A stretch of DNA of 64,000 nt from Kutzneria viridogrisea. Lineage in GTDB: Bacteria; Actinomycetota; Actinomycetes; Mycobacteriales; Pseudonocardiaceae. Of this stretch, positions 34,989 to 44,431 are shown piece after piece. Each line of letters begins with the position of its first letter. The first letter of the stretch is position 1. The stretch is taken from assembly GCA_014138725.1 (NCBI GenBank), contig JACJID010000004.1:372001-436000 (forward strand). Direction: 5' to 3'. A program made the position numbers and the translations under genes. The notes beneath the pieces are model-generated. The model ran no database searches and had not been told where the DNA came from. It worked only from the letters and a program-made list of their open reading frames with translations.

Positions 34989-36557
34989 ATCACCGCCACG
35001 CCATCGACCGGGGCCAGCCTGCGCCAACTGCTGATCGCGCTCGGAGATCCGCTGGTGGAGGTGCTCGCCGCCCCGCGCGGGCTGGACGCGGAGATCCTGG
35101 ACGTGGTGATCACCGACCCCGAGGACATGCCGGACACCCGGCCCGGCGATCTGGCCCTGCTGATCGGGGCACGCGGGCGGGCCGCTGCGCCCGCGGTGCG
35201 CGAGGCCGCACGGCGGGGCGCCACGGCGGTGGCCGTCAAGGAGGCCGAGCCGCTGCGCGAGGTGGCCGTCACGGCGGGCATCACCCTGCTGGCGGTCCGC
35301 CCCGAGGTGCGCTGGGAGCACCTGGAGTCCCTGGCGCGCAACGTGGTCGCCACGGCCCGGGGCAGCGCGGACCTGGAGGCGGGCGAGTCACTGGGCGACC
35401 TGTTCTCCCTGGCGCAGACCATCGCGGCGCTGACCGGGGGCAGCATCAGCATCGAGGACATGGCCAGCCGGGTGCTGGCCTACTCGCGGGCCGGGGACGA
35501 GGTGGACGAGCTGCGCAGGCTGTCGATCCTGGGGCGGGAGGGCCCCGAACCGTACCTGGCGCTGCTGCGGGAGTGGGGGGTCTACGAGCGGCTGCGCTCC
35601 GGCGAGGAGGTCGTGCACATCGACGAGCGCCCCGAACTGGGCATCCGCCGACGAATCGCGGTGGGCGTGCACGCGGGCAGCCGCCAGCTGGGCACGGTCT
35701 GGGTGCAGGAGGGCAGCCAGCCGCTGACCGAGCACGCCGACCGGGCTCTGCTGGGCGCGGCCCGCCTCGCGGCGCTGCACCTGGTGCGGCGCCGTGACAG
35801 CGCCAGCGCGGGCCTGCGACTGCGGGAGAACCTGCTGGCGGGGATGCTGGACGGGCGGATCGCGGCGAGCGCGGTGGCCGGGCAGATCGGCGCCGACCCG
35901 GCCAAGCCCGCGGCCGTGGTGGTGTTCGCCCTGCGGGCGGCCGACCGCAGCCGGTCCGAGCTGGAGCTGCACCGCGAGGAGATGATCGGCATCATCTCGG
36001 TGCACGCGGCGGCCTACCGGCGCAGCGCGCTGGCGACCGCGTTGGGCGGCCGGGTCTACGTGCTGCTGCCCGAGCTGACCGACCCCGCCTCGGTGCTGGC
36101 CCTGACCAGGGAGGCGTTGGCCGCGACCCGGCGACACCTGGGCGTGCCCGCACAGGCCGCGGTCGGCTCCGTGGTGGCGGGCCTGGACGAGGTGGCGGCC
36201 TCGCGCCAGGAAGCGGACCGCGTGCTGGCGGCGATCGCGGACCAGCCCGAGGTGGACGTGGCCGCACTGGCCGACGTGCGCACGCGGGTACTGATCGGCG
36301 AGACCCTGGCCCTGCTGGCCGAGCACCCGCGCATTCGCGATCCCCAGCTTGCGGCGCTGGTCGGCACCGAACTGGGCCGCTCGCTGCTGGCCTACCTGGA
36401 GGCGTTCGGGGACGTGCGCGCGGCGGCCCACCGGCTGCACGTGCACCCCAACACGTTGCGCTACCGCGTGCGGCGGGCGTGCGAGCTGGGCGATCTGGAA
36501 CTGGACGACCCGGACCAGCGGCTGTTCGCCCAGCTCCAACTGCGGCTGGAGCACTGA
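34989..36557 (+). CDS. PucR-type activator of proline utilisation (PruC/PutR-like), ATC start
   Basis: A 522-residue regulator with a PucR N-terminal domain, a GGDEF-like central fold and a C-terminal PucR helix-turn-helix (DVRAAAHRLHVHPNTLRYRVRR, near residues 484-505). PucR proteins of this type activate proline catabolism genes in mycobacteria and Streptomyces, and this gene is divergent from pruA-pruB. The conserved N-terminal sequence TATPSTGASLRQLLIALGDP is in frame upstream of the first GTG at 35055. The only codon correctly spaced from AAGGAG (5 nt) is ATC at 34989. A start at 35055 would remove the first PucR strand and has no ribosome site. Confidence 0.85.
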   Translation: MTATPSTGASLRQLLIALGDPLVEVLAAPRGLDAEILDVVITDPEDMPDTRPGDLALLIGARGRAAAPAVREAARRGATAVAVKEAEPLREVAVTAGITLLAVRPEVRWEHLESLARNVVATARGSADLEAGESLGDLFSLAQTIAALTGGSISIEDMASRVLAYSRAGDEVDELRRLSILGREGPEPYLALLREWGVYERLRSGEEVVHIDERPELGIRRRIAVGVHAGSRQLGTVWVQEGSQPLTEHADRALLGAARLAALHLVRRRDSASAGLRLRENLLAGMLDGRIAASAVAGQIGADPAKPAAVVVFALRAADRSRSELELHREEMIGIISVHAAAYRRSALATALGGRVYVLLPELTDPASVLALTREALAATRRHLGVPAQAAVGSVVAGLDEVAASRQEADRVLAAIADQPEVDVAALADVRTRVLIGETLALLAEHPRIRDPQLAALVGTELGRSLLAYLEAFGDVRAAAHRLHVHPNTLRYRVRRACELGDLELDDPDQRLFAQLQLRLEH

Positions 36558-38054
<1,497 letters not shown>

Positions 38055-38104
38055 CCAGCTCGTCGAGTTCGCGGTCGTGGCCGGTGAGCTGAGCCACGAT
38101 ACGC

Positions 38105-38140
38105 ATAAGGCCAGCCTAATTTAGGTTAGGCTGGCCTTAT
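38105..38140. promoter_or_regulatory. IdeR/DmdR iron box with 15-bp inverted repeat
   Basis: TTAGGTTAGGCTGGCCTTA (38121-38139) matches the actinobacterial iron box TTAGGTTAGGCTAACCTAA at 16 of 19 positions. It lies in a perfect inverted repeat of ATAAGGCCAGCCTAA (38105-38119 with 38126-38140). A -10-like TAGGCT ends 6 nt before the ATG of the next gene. Confidence 0.75.
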
Positions 38141-39479
38141 GTTGAGCTCTGACCGTGCACTGCGCGTCGCCGTCGTCGGGTCCGGACCCGCCGGCATCTA
38201 CGCGGCCGACATCCTGGCCAAGTCGGACACCCCCGTGCAGGTCGACGTGCTCGAACGCCTGCCAGCCCCGTACGGCCTGATCCGCTACGGGGTCGCGCCG
38301 GACCACCCGCGCATCAAGCAGATCATCTCCGCCCTGCACCGCGTGCTGGACCGGCCCGACATCCGCTTCTTCGGCAACGTCGAGTTCGGCGTGGACTGCA
38401 AGCTGGAGGACCTGCGCCGGTACTACGACGCGGTGATCTTCGCGACCGGGGCCGACCGGGACCGCTCGCTGGACATCCCCGGCGTGCGGCTGCCCGGCAG
38501 CTTCGGCGCCGCCGACTTCGTGTCCTGGTACGACGGGCACCCCGACGTGCCGCGCGACTGGGACCTGTCCGCCAGCAGCGTGGCCGTGATCGGCGCGGGC
38601 AACGTGGCGCTCGACGTGGCACGGGTACTCGCCCGCCCCGCCGAGGAACTGCTCTACACGGAGATCCCGGACAACGTGTACCAGGGCCTGCGCGCGAGCC
38701 AGGTCACCGACGTGCACGTCTTCGGCCGCCGAGGTCCGGCCCAGGCCAAGTTCACCCCGCTGGAGCTGCGCGAACTGGACCACTGCCCCGGGGTCGAGGT
38801 GGTCGTGCACCCGGAGGACATCGAGTTCGATGAGGAGAGCCTGCGGCAGGTCCGCACGCACAACCAGACCAAGACCATCGTGAAGACCTTGCAGGACTGG
38901 GCTTTGCGGGAACCCCGCGAGCGGGGGCGCCGACTGCACCTGCACTTCCTGCACGCCCCGGTGGAGATCACCGGCAAGGGCCGGGTCGAGGGCCTGCGCA
39001 CCGAACGCATGGCGCTGACCGGGGACGGCACCGTGCGCGGCACCGGCGAGTTCCACGACTTCCCGGTGCAGGCGGTCTACCGGGCCGTCGGCTACCTGAG
39101 CACGGCGCTGCCCGGCCTGCCCTTCGACGAGTCGACCGGAACCGTGCCGCACCAGGCGGGCCGCGTGCTGGACCTGGACGGCACGCCGATGCCCGGGGTC
39201 TACGTCACCGGCTGGATCAAGCGCGGACCGGTCGGCCTGATCGGCCACACCAAGGGCGACGCGCTGGAGACGGTCACCAGCCTGCTCGGCGACCTGTCGG
39301 CGCTGGAGCCCTGCGCCGAGCCGGACCCCGCGGCGGCCCAGGAGTGGCTCGGCGAGCAGGTCACGACCTGGGCGGGCTGGCAGCGGCTGGACGCCTACGA
39401 GCTGGCGCTGGGCGCCGCACAGGACCGCGAACGGATCAAGGTGGTGCCGCGCGAGGAGATGATCGACATCTCCCGCTGA
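38139..39479 (+). CDS. Ferredoxin--NADP reductase (FprA-like)
   Basis: A 446-residue FAD/NADP oxidoreductase of the adrenodoxin-reductase type (FprA of mycobacteria). The FAD fold VVGSGPAGIYAADIL is at about 12-26 and the NADP fold VIGAGNVALDVARVL near 151. Other family marks are PYGLIRYGVAPDH, GRRGPAQAKFTPLELREL and the C-terminal WIKRGPVGLIGHTKGDA. It supplies electrons to ferredoxins. The iron box overlapping its start implies repression by iron through IdeR/DmdR, perhaps for siderophore reduction with the nearby SIP. Confidence 0.92.
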   Translation: MLSSDRALRVAVVGSGPAGIYAADILAKSDTPVQVDVLERLPAPYGLIRYGVAPDHPRIKQIISALHRVLDRPDIRFFGNVEFGVDCKLEDLRRYYDAVIFATGADRDRSLDIPGVRLPGSFGAADFVSWYDGHPDVPRDWDLSASSVAVIGAGNVALDVARVLARPAEELLYTEIPDNVYQGLRASQVTDVHVFGRRGPAQAKFTPLELRELDHCPGVEVVVHPEDIEFDEESLRQVRTHNQTKTIVKTLQDWALREPRERGRRLHLHFLHAPVEITGKGRVEGLRTERMALTGDGTVRGTGEFHDFPVQAVYRAVGYLSTALPGLPFDESTGTVPHQAGRVLDLDGTPMPGVYVTGWIKRGPVGLIGHTKGDALETVTSLLGDLSALEPCAEPDPAAAQEWLGEQVTTWAGWQRLDAYELALGAAQDRERIKVVPREEMIDISR

Positions 39480-39485
39480 CCCCAC

Positions 39486-39565
39486 CCCGGCGAGTCCCGC
39501 TCTGCCGCACGCGAGTCCCGCCCAGCGGAGCGGGACTCAGCTGCCCCTGAGCGGGACTCGCCGGG
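39486..39565. terminator. Nested palindrome, family A, between convergent genes
   Basis: The outer arms CCCGGCGAGTCCCGCTC (39486-39502 with 39549-39565) are perfect over 17 bp, and an inner GAGTCCCGC/GCGGGACTC pair nests within. It fills the whole gap between the ferredoxin reductase and phosphoribosyltransferase stops. The core GAGCGGGACTCGC is the family A unit of the 3.2-4.1 kb region. Confidence 0.8.
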
Positions 39566-40063
39566 TTAGGCGTCCAGGACCGTGACCTTGCGCTGGACCA
39601 CCGGCGGCTGGGTGGACCAGGGGAAGTTGATCCACTGGTCGGTGTGCCGCCACACGTACTCGCACTTCACCTCGGAGCGCGGCTTCTCGTAGATCACCGC
39701 GCAGCGCACCTCGGCCACGTGCTCGGCGCAGAAGTCGCGCACCAGCTTGAGCGTGGCCCCGGTGTCGGCCACGTCGTCGGCGACCAGCACCTTCGCCCCG
39801 GTCAGGTCCACGGCGTTGGGCACCGGCGGCAGCATGACGGGCAGGTCCAGGCGCTGGTCCACCCCGGTGTAGAACTCGACGTTCATGACGTGCAGGTTCT
39901 TCACGTCCAGCGCGTAGCCCAGGGCGCCGGCCACGAACAGGCCGCCGCGGGCGATGGACAGCAGCAGGTCGGGCTCGAACCCGTCGTCAGCCACCTGGTG
40001 GGCCAGTTCGCGGCTGGCCGTGCCGAACAGATCCCAGGTGAGAACCTCACGCTCCTCGGTCAT
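39566..40063 (-). CDS. Phosphoribosyltransferase-fold protein
   Basis: A 165-residue type I PRTase-like protein. The PRPP-binding motif VLVADDVADTGATL is at about residues 90-103. Length and the segment DLLLSIARGGLFVAG resemble xanthine/hypoxanthine-type and regulator-like PRTases, but the substrate is not clear. The ATG at 40063 is preferred; a GTG at 40087 also exists. It is divergent from the siderophore-interacting protein gene, so the iron box there could affect both. Confidence 0.82.
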   Translation of the reverse strand: MTEEREVLTWDLFGTASRELAHQVADDGFEPDLLLSIARGGLFVAGALGYALDVKNLHVMNVEFYTGVDQRLDLPVMLPPVPNAVDLTGAKVLVADDVADTGATLKLVRDFCAEHVAEVRCAVIYEKPRSEVKCEYVWRHTDQWINFPWSTQPPVVQRKVTVLDA

Positions 40064-40099
40064 GCTGACATCGTAGGAGTTGCCCACGATTGCCGATGG

Positions 40100-40118
40100 T
40101 TAGGCTAGGCTTACTTCA
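40100..40118 (+). promoter_or_regulatory. IdeR/DmdR-like iron box
   Basis: TTAGGCTAGGCTTACTTCA matches the iron box at 15 of 19 positions. TAGGCT (40106-40111) ends 6 nt before the ATG, the same geometry as at 38127, so a leaderless iron-regulated transcript is likely. Confidence 0.62.
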
Positions 40119-40915
40119 TGAACGACAAACGGCGTCGCGTGAGCCGGCTCGTGGTGCGCCGCACCGAACGAGTCGCTCCGCACATGATCCGGGTCGTGTT
40201 CGGCGGCGAGGACCTCGCGGTGGACAACGGCTTCACCGACCGGTACGTCAAGCTACTGTTCCCGCTACCCGGCGTGGACTACCCGCAGCCACTGGACATC
40301 GAGTCCGTGCGCGCCACCATGCCCCGCGAGTCCTGGCCGAAGACCCGCACCTACACGATCCGCTACCACGACCAGGCCACCGGGGACCTGGCGATCGACT
40401 TCGTCAGCCACGGGGACACCGGACTGGCCGGTCCGTGGGCGGCCGGGGCCAAGCCCGGCGACGAGTTGCAGTTCCTCGGCCCCGGTGGCGCCTACTCCCC
40501 CGACCCCGACGCGGACTGGCACCTGCTGGTCGGCGACGAGGCCGCACTGCCCGCGATCGGCGCCGCCCTGGATGCGGTTCCCCAGGGCGCCAAGGTGATC
40601 GCGCTGATCGAGGTCGCCAACGCGAGCGAGCGCCAGCAGCTGTCCACCCCCGGTGACGCCTCGATCACCTGGCTGCACCGCGAGGACGGGGCCGAGGCGC
40701 TACTCAAGGCGTTGCAGGACCTGGAGTTCCCACCCGGCCGGGTGCACGCCTTCGTGCACGGCGAGGCGGGTGCCGTCCGCGACCTGCGCCGCCACCTGCT
40801 CGACGAGCGCGGGCTGGGCCGCGAGCAGCTCTCGGTCTCCGGCTACTGGCGACAGGGCCGCGACGAGGACGGGTTCCAGGCGGACAAGGCCGCCGAGCGG
40901 GCCGCCGCGTCCTGA
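40118..40915 (+). CDS. Siderophore-interacting protein (FAD-dependent ferric-siderophore reductase)
   Basis: A 265-residue SIP-family (ViuB-like) flavoprotein that reduces ferric siderophores in the cytoplasm to release iron. The FAD-binding motif KTRTYTIRY (about 75-83) and the domain order FAD_binding_9 then SIP C-terminal domain (GEAGAVRDLRRHLL) are clear. It has an iron box directly at its start. A terminator hairpin follows. No siderophore biosynthesis or import gene is in the window. Confidence 0.92.
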   Translation: MNDKRRRVSRLVVRRTERVAPHMIRVVFGGEDLAVDNGFTDRYVKLLFPLPGVDYPQPLDIESVRATMPRESWPKTRTYTIRYHDQATGDLAIDFVSHGDTGLAGPWAAGAKPGDELQFLGPGGAYSPDPDADWHLLVGDEAALPAIGAALDAVPQGAKVIALIEVANASERQQLSTPGDASITWLHREDGAEALLKALQDLEFPPGRVHAFVHGEAGAVRDLRRHLLDERGLGREQLSVSGYWRQGRDEDGFQADKAAERAAAS

Positions 40916-40920
40916 GCGGA

Positions 40921-40953
40921 GGTGGTGCCTGCCGTGTCGCGGCAGGCACCACC
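40921..40953 (+). terminator. Terminator hairpin after the SIP gene
   Basis: A perfect 14-bp stem GGTGGTGCCTGCCG (40921-40934 with 40940-40953) with a 5-nt loop lies just past the SIP stop, in line with the next gene. Confidence 0.78.
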
Positions 40954-41019
40954 CGCGCCCGCCCGCAAAAGTGGTAATCGACCTTGTCGGTTTCGCTCGG
41001 CCGTGGTTACCGTCGAGCG

Positions 41020-42657
41020 GTGACCGCACAGACGCGCCTCCCCCAGCCACCGGCGACCGTGGGCGAACTGGTCGACCGCGCCGCGCAGGCCTACGGCTCG
41101 GCAACGGCGATCCGCGCCAAGCGCGGGGGCCAGTGGCAGGAGCTGTCCTACGTGGACCTCGCGGCCAGGGTGCACGAGGTGGCGGCGGGCCTGCGCGCGG
41201 CGGGGATCCGCCCCGGCGACCGGGTGGGGCTGCTGTCCGAGACGCGTCCTGAGTGGACGGTCGTGGACCTGGCGATCGCCCACTGCGGCGCGGTCTGCGT
41301 GCCGATCTATCCGACCAACTCCGCGGCGGAGTGCGAGTGGGTGCTGTCGGACTCCGGTGCCCGCGCGGTGGTCTACGAGGACGCGGCCCACCTCGCGAAG
41401 ATCACCGAGGTGCGCGCGAACCTGCCCGAGCTCGCGCTCGTGGTGTGCATCGAGGAACTGGACGGGCTTGCCGTGCCGGGTGCCCGGCGCGCGCCGGAAC
41501 CGGTGCGGGTCAGCGAGCCCGCGACGATCGTCTACACCTCGGGCACCACCGGGCCACCGAAGGGCTGCCTGCTCACCCACGCGAACTGGCGCGCGGCGCT
41601 GGACTCGATCAGCGGGGCCACCACGATGGGCCCCGGCGACGCGGTGTACCTCTACCTGCCGCTGGCGCACCTGTTCGCGCGCATGGTTCAGCTGACGACC
41701 TTCGAGTGCGGCGCGACCCTGTGCTACTTCGGCGGGGACGTGCGGCAGGTGGTCACCGAGCTGACCGAGATCAGGCCGACGCACCTGCCCTCGGTGCCCA
41801 GGCTGTTCGAGAAGGTCTACCGCATCGCCAGCGCCCAGTCCCTGCCGCCGGAGCAGCTGGCCGAGGCGGTGCGGGCGGCATTCGGCGGCAGGCTGCGGGA
41901 AGCGCTGACCGGGGCGGCACCGATCGCCGTGGAGATCCTGGAGTTCTTCCGCGAATGCGGGATCCCGGTCTACGAGGCGTACGGCATGACCGAGTCCACC
42001 GCGCTGATCTCCGCCAACGTGCCGGGCGGGGTCAGGCTGGGCACGGTGGGCAGGCCGCTGCCCGGCATCGAGGTGCGCATCGCCGAGGACGGGGAGGTGC
42101 TCGCCAAGGGCGCCAACGTGTTTCCCGGCTACCACCACAACGAGTCGGCCACGGCCGAGGCGCTGGACGGGGGCTGGCTGCACACCGGGGACCTCGGCGC
42201 GCTGGACGAGGACGGTTTCCTGAGCATCACCGGGCGCAAGAAGGACATCATCATCACCTCCGGGGGCAAGAACCTGACCCCGGCCAACATCGAGAACGAC
42301 CTGCGCCGCAGTCCGTGGATCTCGCACGCGGTACTGCACGGGGACCGCAGGCCCTTTGCGGTCGCACTGATCACGCTGGACAGCGAGGCCGTGCTGCCCT
42401 GGGCCAGGCAGCGGGGTCTGCCCGAGCAGATCCCCCTGTTGGCGCAGCACCCCGAAGTGCGCGAACTGATCGAGCAGGCCGTGCGAGAGGCCAACGCCAA
42501 CTACGCGCCACCCGAACGGATCAGGGGTTTTGCCGTGCTGGCGGCCGACTTCAGCGTGGCGGCCGGCGAACTCACGCCAACGGCGAAGATGCGACGTTCA
42601 GTGATCAATCGACGCTACGCCGAAGTGATCGACGCGCTCTACGCCCAGATGTGCTGA
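41020..42657 (+). CDS. Long-chain acyl-CoA synthetase (AMP-forming)
   Basis: A 545-residue ANL-superfamily ligase (FadD15-like) that activates fatty acids as acyl-AMP then acyl-CoA. The phosphate-binding motif YTSGTTGPPKG (about 168-178), the motif YGMTESTA and the hinge/A8 region ITGRKKDIIITSGGKNLTP are intact, and the C-terminal catalytic lysine is in PTAKMRR. GTG at 41020 has no clear ribosome site. A TetR gene starts 10 bp downstream, so they are one operon and the regulator may sense acyl-CoA. Confidence 0.9.
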   Translation: MTAQTRLPQPPATVGELVDRAAQAYGSATAIRAKRGGQWQELSYVDLAARVHEVAAGLRAAGIRPGDRVGLLSETRPEWTVVDLAIAHCGAVCVPIYPTNSAAECEWVLSDSGARAVVYEDAAHLAKITEVRANLPELALVVCIEELDGLAVPGARRAPEPVRVSEPATIVYTSGTTGPPKGCLLTHANWRAALDSISGATTMGPGDAVYLYLPLAHLFARMVQLTTFECGATLCYFGGDVRQVVTELTEIRPTHLPSVPRLFEKVYRIASAQSLPPEQLAEAVRAAFGGRLREALTGAAPIAVEILEFFRECGIPVYEAYGMTESTALISANVPGGVRLGTVGRPLPGIEVRIAEDGEVLAKGANVFPGYHHNESATAEALDGGWLHTGDLGALDEDGFLSITGRKKDIIITSGGKNLTPANIENDLRRSPWISHAVLHGDRRPFAVALITLDSEAVLPWARQRGLPEQIPLLAQHPEVRELIEQAVREANANYAPPERIRGFAVLAADFSVAAGELTPTAKMRRSVINRRYAEVIDALYAQMC

Positions 42658-42667
42658 ACTAGAACGC

Positions 42668-43309
42668 ATGCCGTCAGTCCCGACCGCACTGCCCAGCCGC
42701 GACTACGCGGGCCAGTCCGCCGAACAGCGCCGTGCCGACCGCAGGGAACGCCTGATGCAGGCCGGTCTGGAGTTGTTCGGAACAGAGGGTTACCCGGCGA
42801 CATCCATCGAGAAGTTGTGCGCACGGGCAAGTGTGTCCACACGCAACTTCTACCAGGAGTTCCCCGGCCGCGAGGACCTGCTGCTCGCGCTGCACTCGCG
42901 GATCACCGGCCAGGCGTTCGAGGCCGCGAGCTCCGCCCTGGCCGAACTGGACGACAGGTCGCTCGCCGAGCGCATCCGGGGCACGGTCCGCGCCTACATC
43001 TCCACCACCTCCAGCGACCCGCGCTGGGCCCGCATCGCCTACGTGGAGGTGGTCGGGGTCAGCCCGGCCGTGGAGCAGCACCGGATGGGCTGGCGCAGCA
43101 AGGCCAGCGAACTGGTCACCGCCGTGGCCGCGCGGGCCGTGGAGCGCGGCGAGGCCAGGCCCCGCGACTTCAGCCTGACCGCCGTGGCGTTCATCGGGGC
43201 CGTCAACGAACTGGTGCACGAGTGGTCCCTGGGCGGGCGCAAGGTGCCGATCGAGGACGTCTGCGCCGAACTGACCCGCGTCGGCGTCGCCCTGCTGACG
43301 GTCGACTAG
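42668..43309 (+). CDS. TetR-family transcriptional regulator
   Basis: A 213-residue TetR protein. The HTH covers about residues 24-72 (TSIEKLCARASVSTRNFYQEFPGREDLL). The C-terminal domain is not assignable to a ligand. It follows the acyl-CoA synthetase gene by 10 bp, suggesting autoregulation of a lipid-linked operon. It converges on the DUF742 gene across a family B palindrome. Confidence 0.87.
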   Translation: MPSVPTALPSRDYAGQSAEQRRADRRERLMQAGLELFGTEGYPATSIEKLCARASVSTRNFYQEFPGREDLLLALHSRITGQAFEAASSALAELDDRSLAERIRGTVRAYISTTSSDPRWARIAYVEVVGVSPAVEQHRMGWRSKASELVTAVAARAVERGEARPRDFSLTAVAFIGAVNELVHEWSLGGRKVPIEDVCAELTRVGVALLTVD

Positions 43310-43320
43310 CCCCGGGCAGC

Positions 43321-43429
43321 GCGTGTCGGCGCTTCCTGGACGGTGTGTCGGCGCTTCCAGGACGAAATCCCACAAACTGGGAAGCTGCGCCCCAAACGCA
43401 GACACACCGTACGGGAGACGCCGACACGC
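43321..43429. repeat. Imperfect palindrome, family B, between convergent genes
   Basis: GCGTGTCGGCG (43321-43331) pairs with 43419-43429 and ACGGTGTGTC (43340-43349) with 43401-43410, with equal 8-bp less conserved gaps in both arms. It lies between the stops of the TetR and DUF742 genes. The motif is the same as at 32116-32243 and 3497-3672. Confidence 0.82.
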
Positions 43430-43442
43430 GGGGTTGTGCGCG

Positions 43443-43976
43443 TCACAGCTTGCGCAGCCCGCTGAGGATGCGCTCCATCAGGCCCATGTTCGGCGGGGCG
43501 TCGGCGTCCCCGGAGCCGGTGGCGTGCACCTGCACCAGGCCCAGCCCGGCCATGTCGCCGACCAGCACCTTGGCCACACCGAGCGGGATCACCAGCAGGG
43601 CGGCGACCTCGGCCACGGAGCGGGTCTGCCGGCACAACTGGGCGATGGCCCGGTACTCGGCCTGCACGGGGTCGCCACCGGCCATGCCCAGCTCGCTGGT
43701 GCACACCAGGGTCTCGATCTGCAACGGGACCTCGGACCGGGTACGCCCACCGGTCCAGGCGTAGGCGCGCACGATGGCCGCCGACTCGTCGGTCTCCGCC
43801 TCGGCCTGCGGGACGGGGTCGGCGGGCTGGGTGATCTCGGCCGCCTGCTCCCGGTCGCGCCGCCTGGCCTCGGGCTCGCCCCGGCGGCCTCGGCCGCTGC
43901 TCAGGGTGAAGCCGTTGAGCACGTCCGCGAACGTGCTCTCGGTGGGGTCTTCCCACTGGTGTCCGGAGTTGTTCAT
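43443..43976 (-). CDS. Conservon protein CvnC-like (DUF742)
   Basis: A 177-residue DUF742 protein. The family core begins near residue 65 (IVRAYAWTGGRTRSEVPLQIETLV) and continues with AIAQLCRQTRSVAEVAALLVIPLGVAKVLVGDMAGLGLVQVH, a winged-helix-like segment; the first 60 residues look disordered. In conservons it acts with a sensor kinase, a roadblock protein and a Ras-like GTPase. It is third in this operon, 8 bp after the roadblock gene, with GAGG 6 nt before its ATG. The GTPase gene that normally follows is missing. Confidence 0.9.
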   Translation of the reverse strand: MNNSGHQWEDPTESTFADVLNGFTLSSGRGRRGEPEARRRDREQAAEITQPADPVPQAEAETDESAAIVRAYAWTGGRTRSEVPLQIETLVCTSELGMAGGDPVQAEYRAIAQLCRQTRSVAEVAALLVIPLGVAKVLVGDMAGLGLVQVHATGSGDADAPPNMGLMERILSGLRKL

Positions 43977-43984
43977 CGATCGCC

Positions 43985-44431
43985 TCAGACGGGTTGACTG
44001 TCCAGCGCCTGTTTGGCGACCTTCAGCTCAGCGCGCAGCTCGGGTGTCAGCATCGGCCCGACCTGGTCCACCAGGACTGTCATCTCGTAGGCGACCTGGC
44101 CCACGTCGCAGGACGGTGCCGCGAGCACGGCGAGGCAGGACCCGTCCTTGATGGTCATCAACAACAGGATGCCGCCCTCCATCTCCACGACCGTGCGGCG
44201 GACCTCGCCGCCGTCGAAGCAGCGCGAGGCGCCCGTGGTCAGGCTCACCGCGCCCGCGGCGATCGCCGCCACCTGCTCGGCGCGCTCACCTGGCAGCCTC
44301 GCCGAGGAGGTGAGCAACACCCCGTCGACCGAGACGACCACCGCGTGGGCCACTCCCGGTACGTGCTCGGCGAAGTTGTTCACCAACCACCCGAACTGGT
44401 TGACCTGCCGGGATTGGGGTGCGGTGGTCAT
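43985..44431 (-). CDS. Conservon protein CvnB-like (roadblock/LC7 domain)
   Basis: A 148-residue roadblock/LC7 protein, the family that binds and regulates small GTPases of the MglA/Cvn type. The domain runs from about residue 12 (LVNNFAEHVPGVAHAVVVSVDGVLL) to 125. The ATG overlaps the stop of the sensor kinase gene (ATGA). With no CvnD GTPase encoded here, its partner must be elsewhere or absent. Confidence 0.92.
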   Translation of the reverse strand: MTTAPQSRQVNQFGWLVNNFAEHVPGVAHAVVVSVDGVLLTSSARLPGERAEQVAAIAAGAVSLTTGASRCFDGGEVRRTVVEMEGGILLLMTIKDGSCLAVLAAPSCDVGQVAYEMTVLVDQVGPMLTPELRAELKVAKQALDSQPV

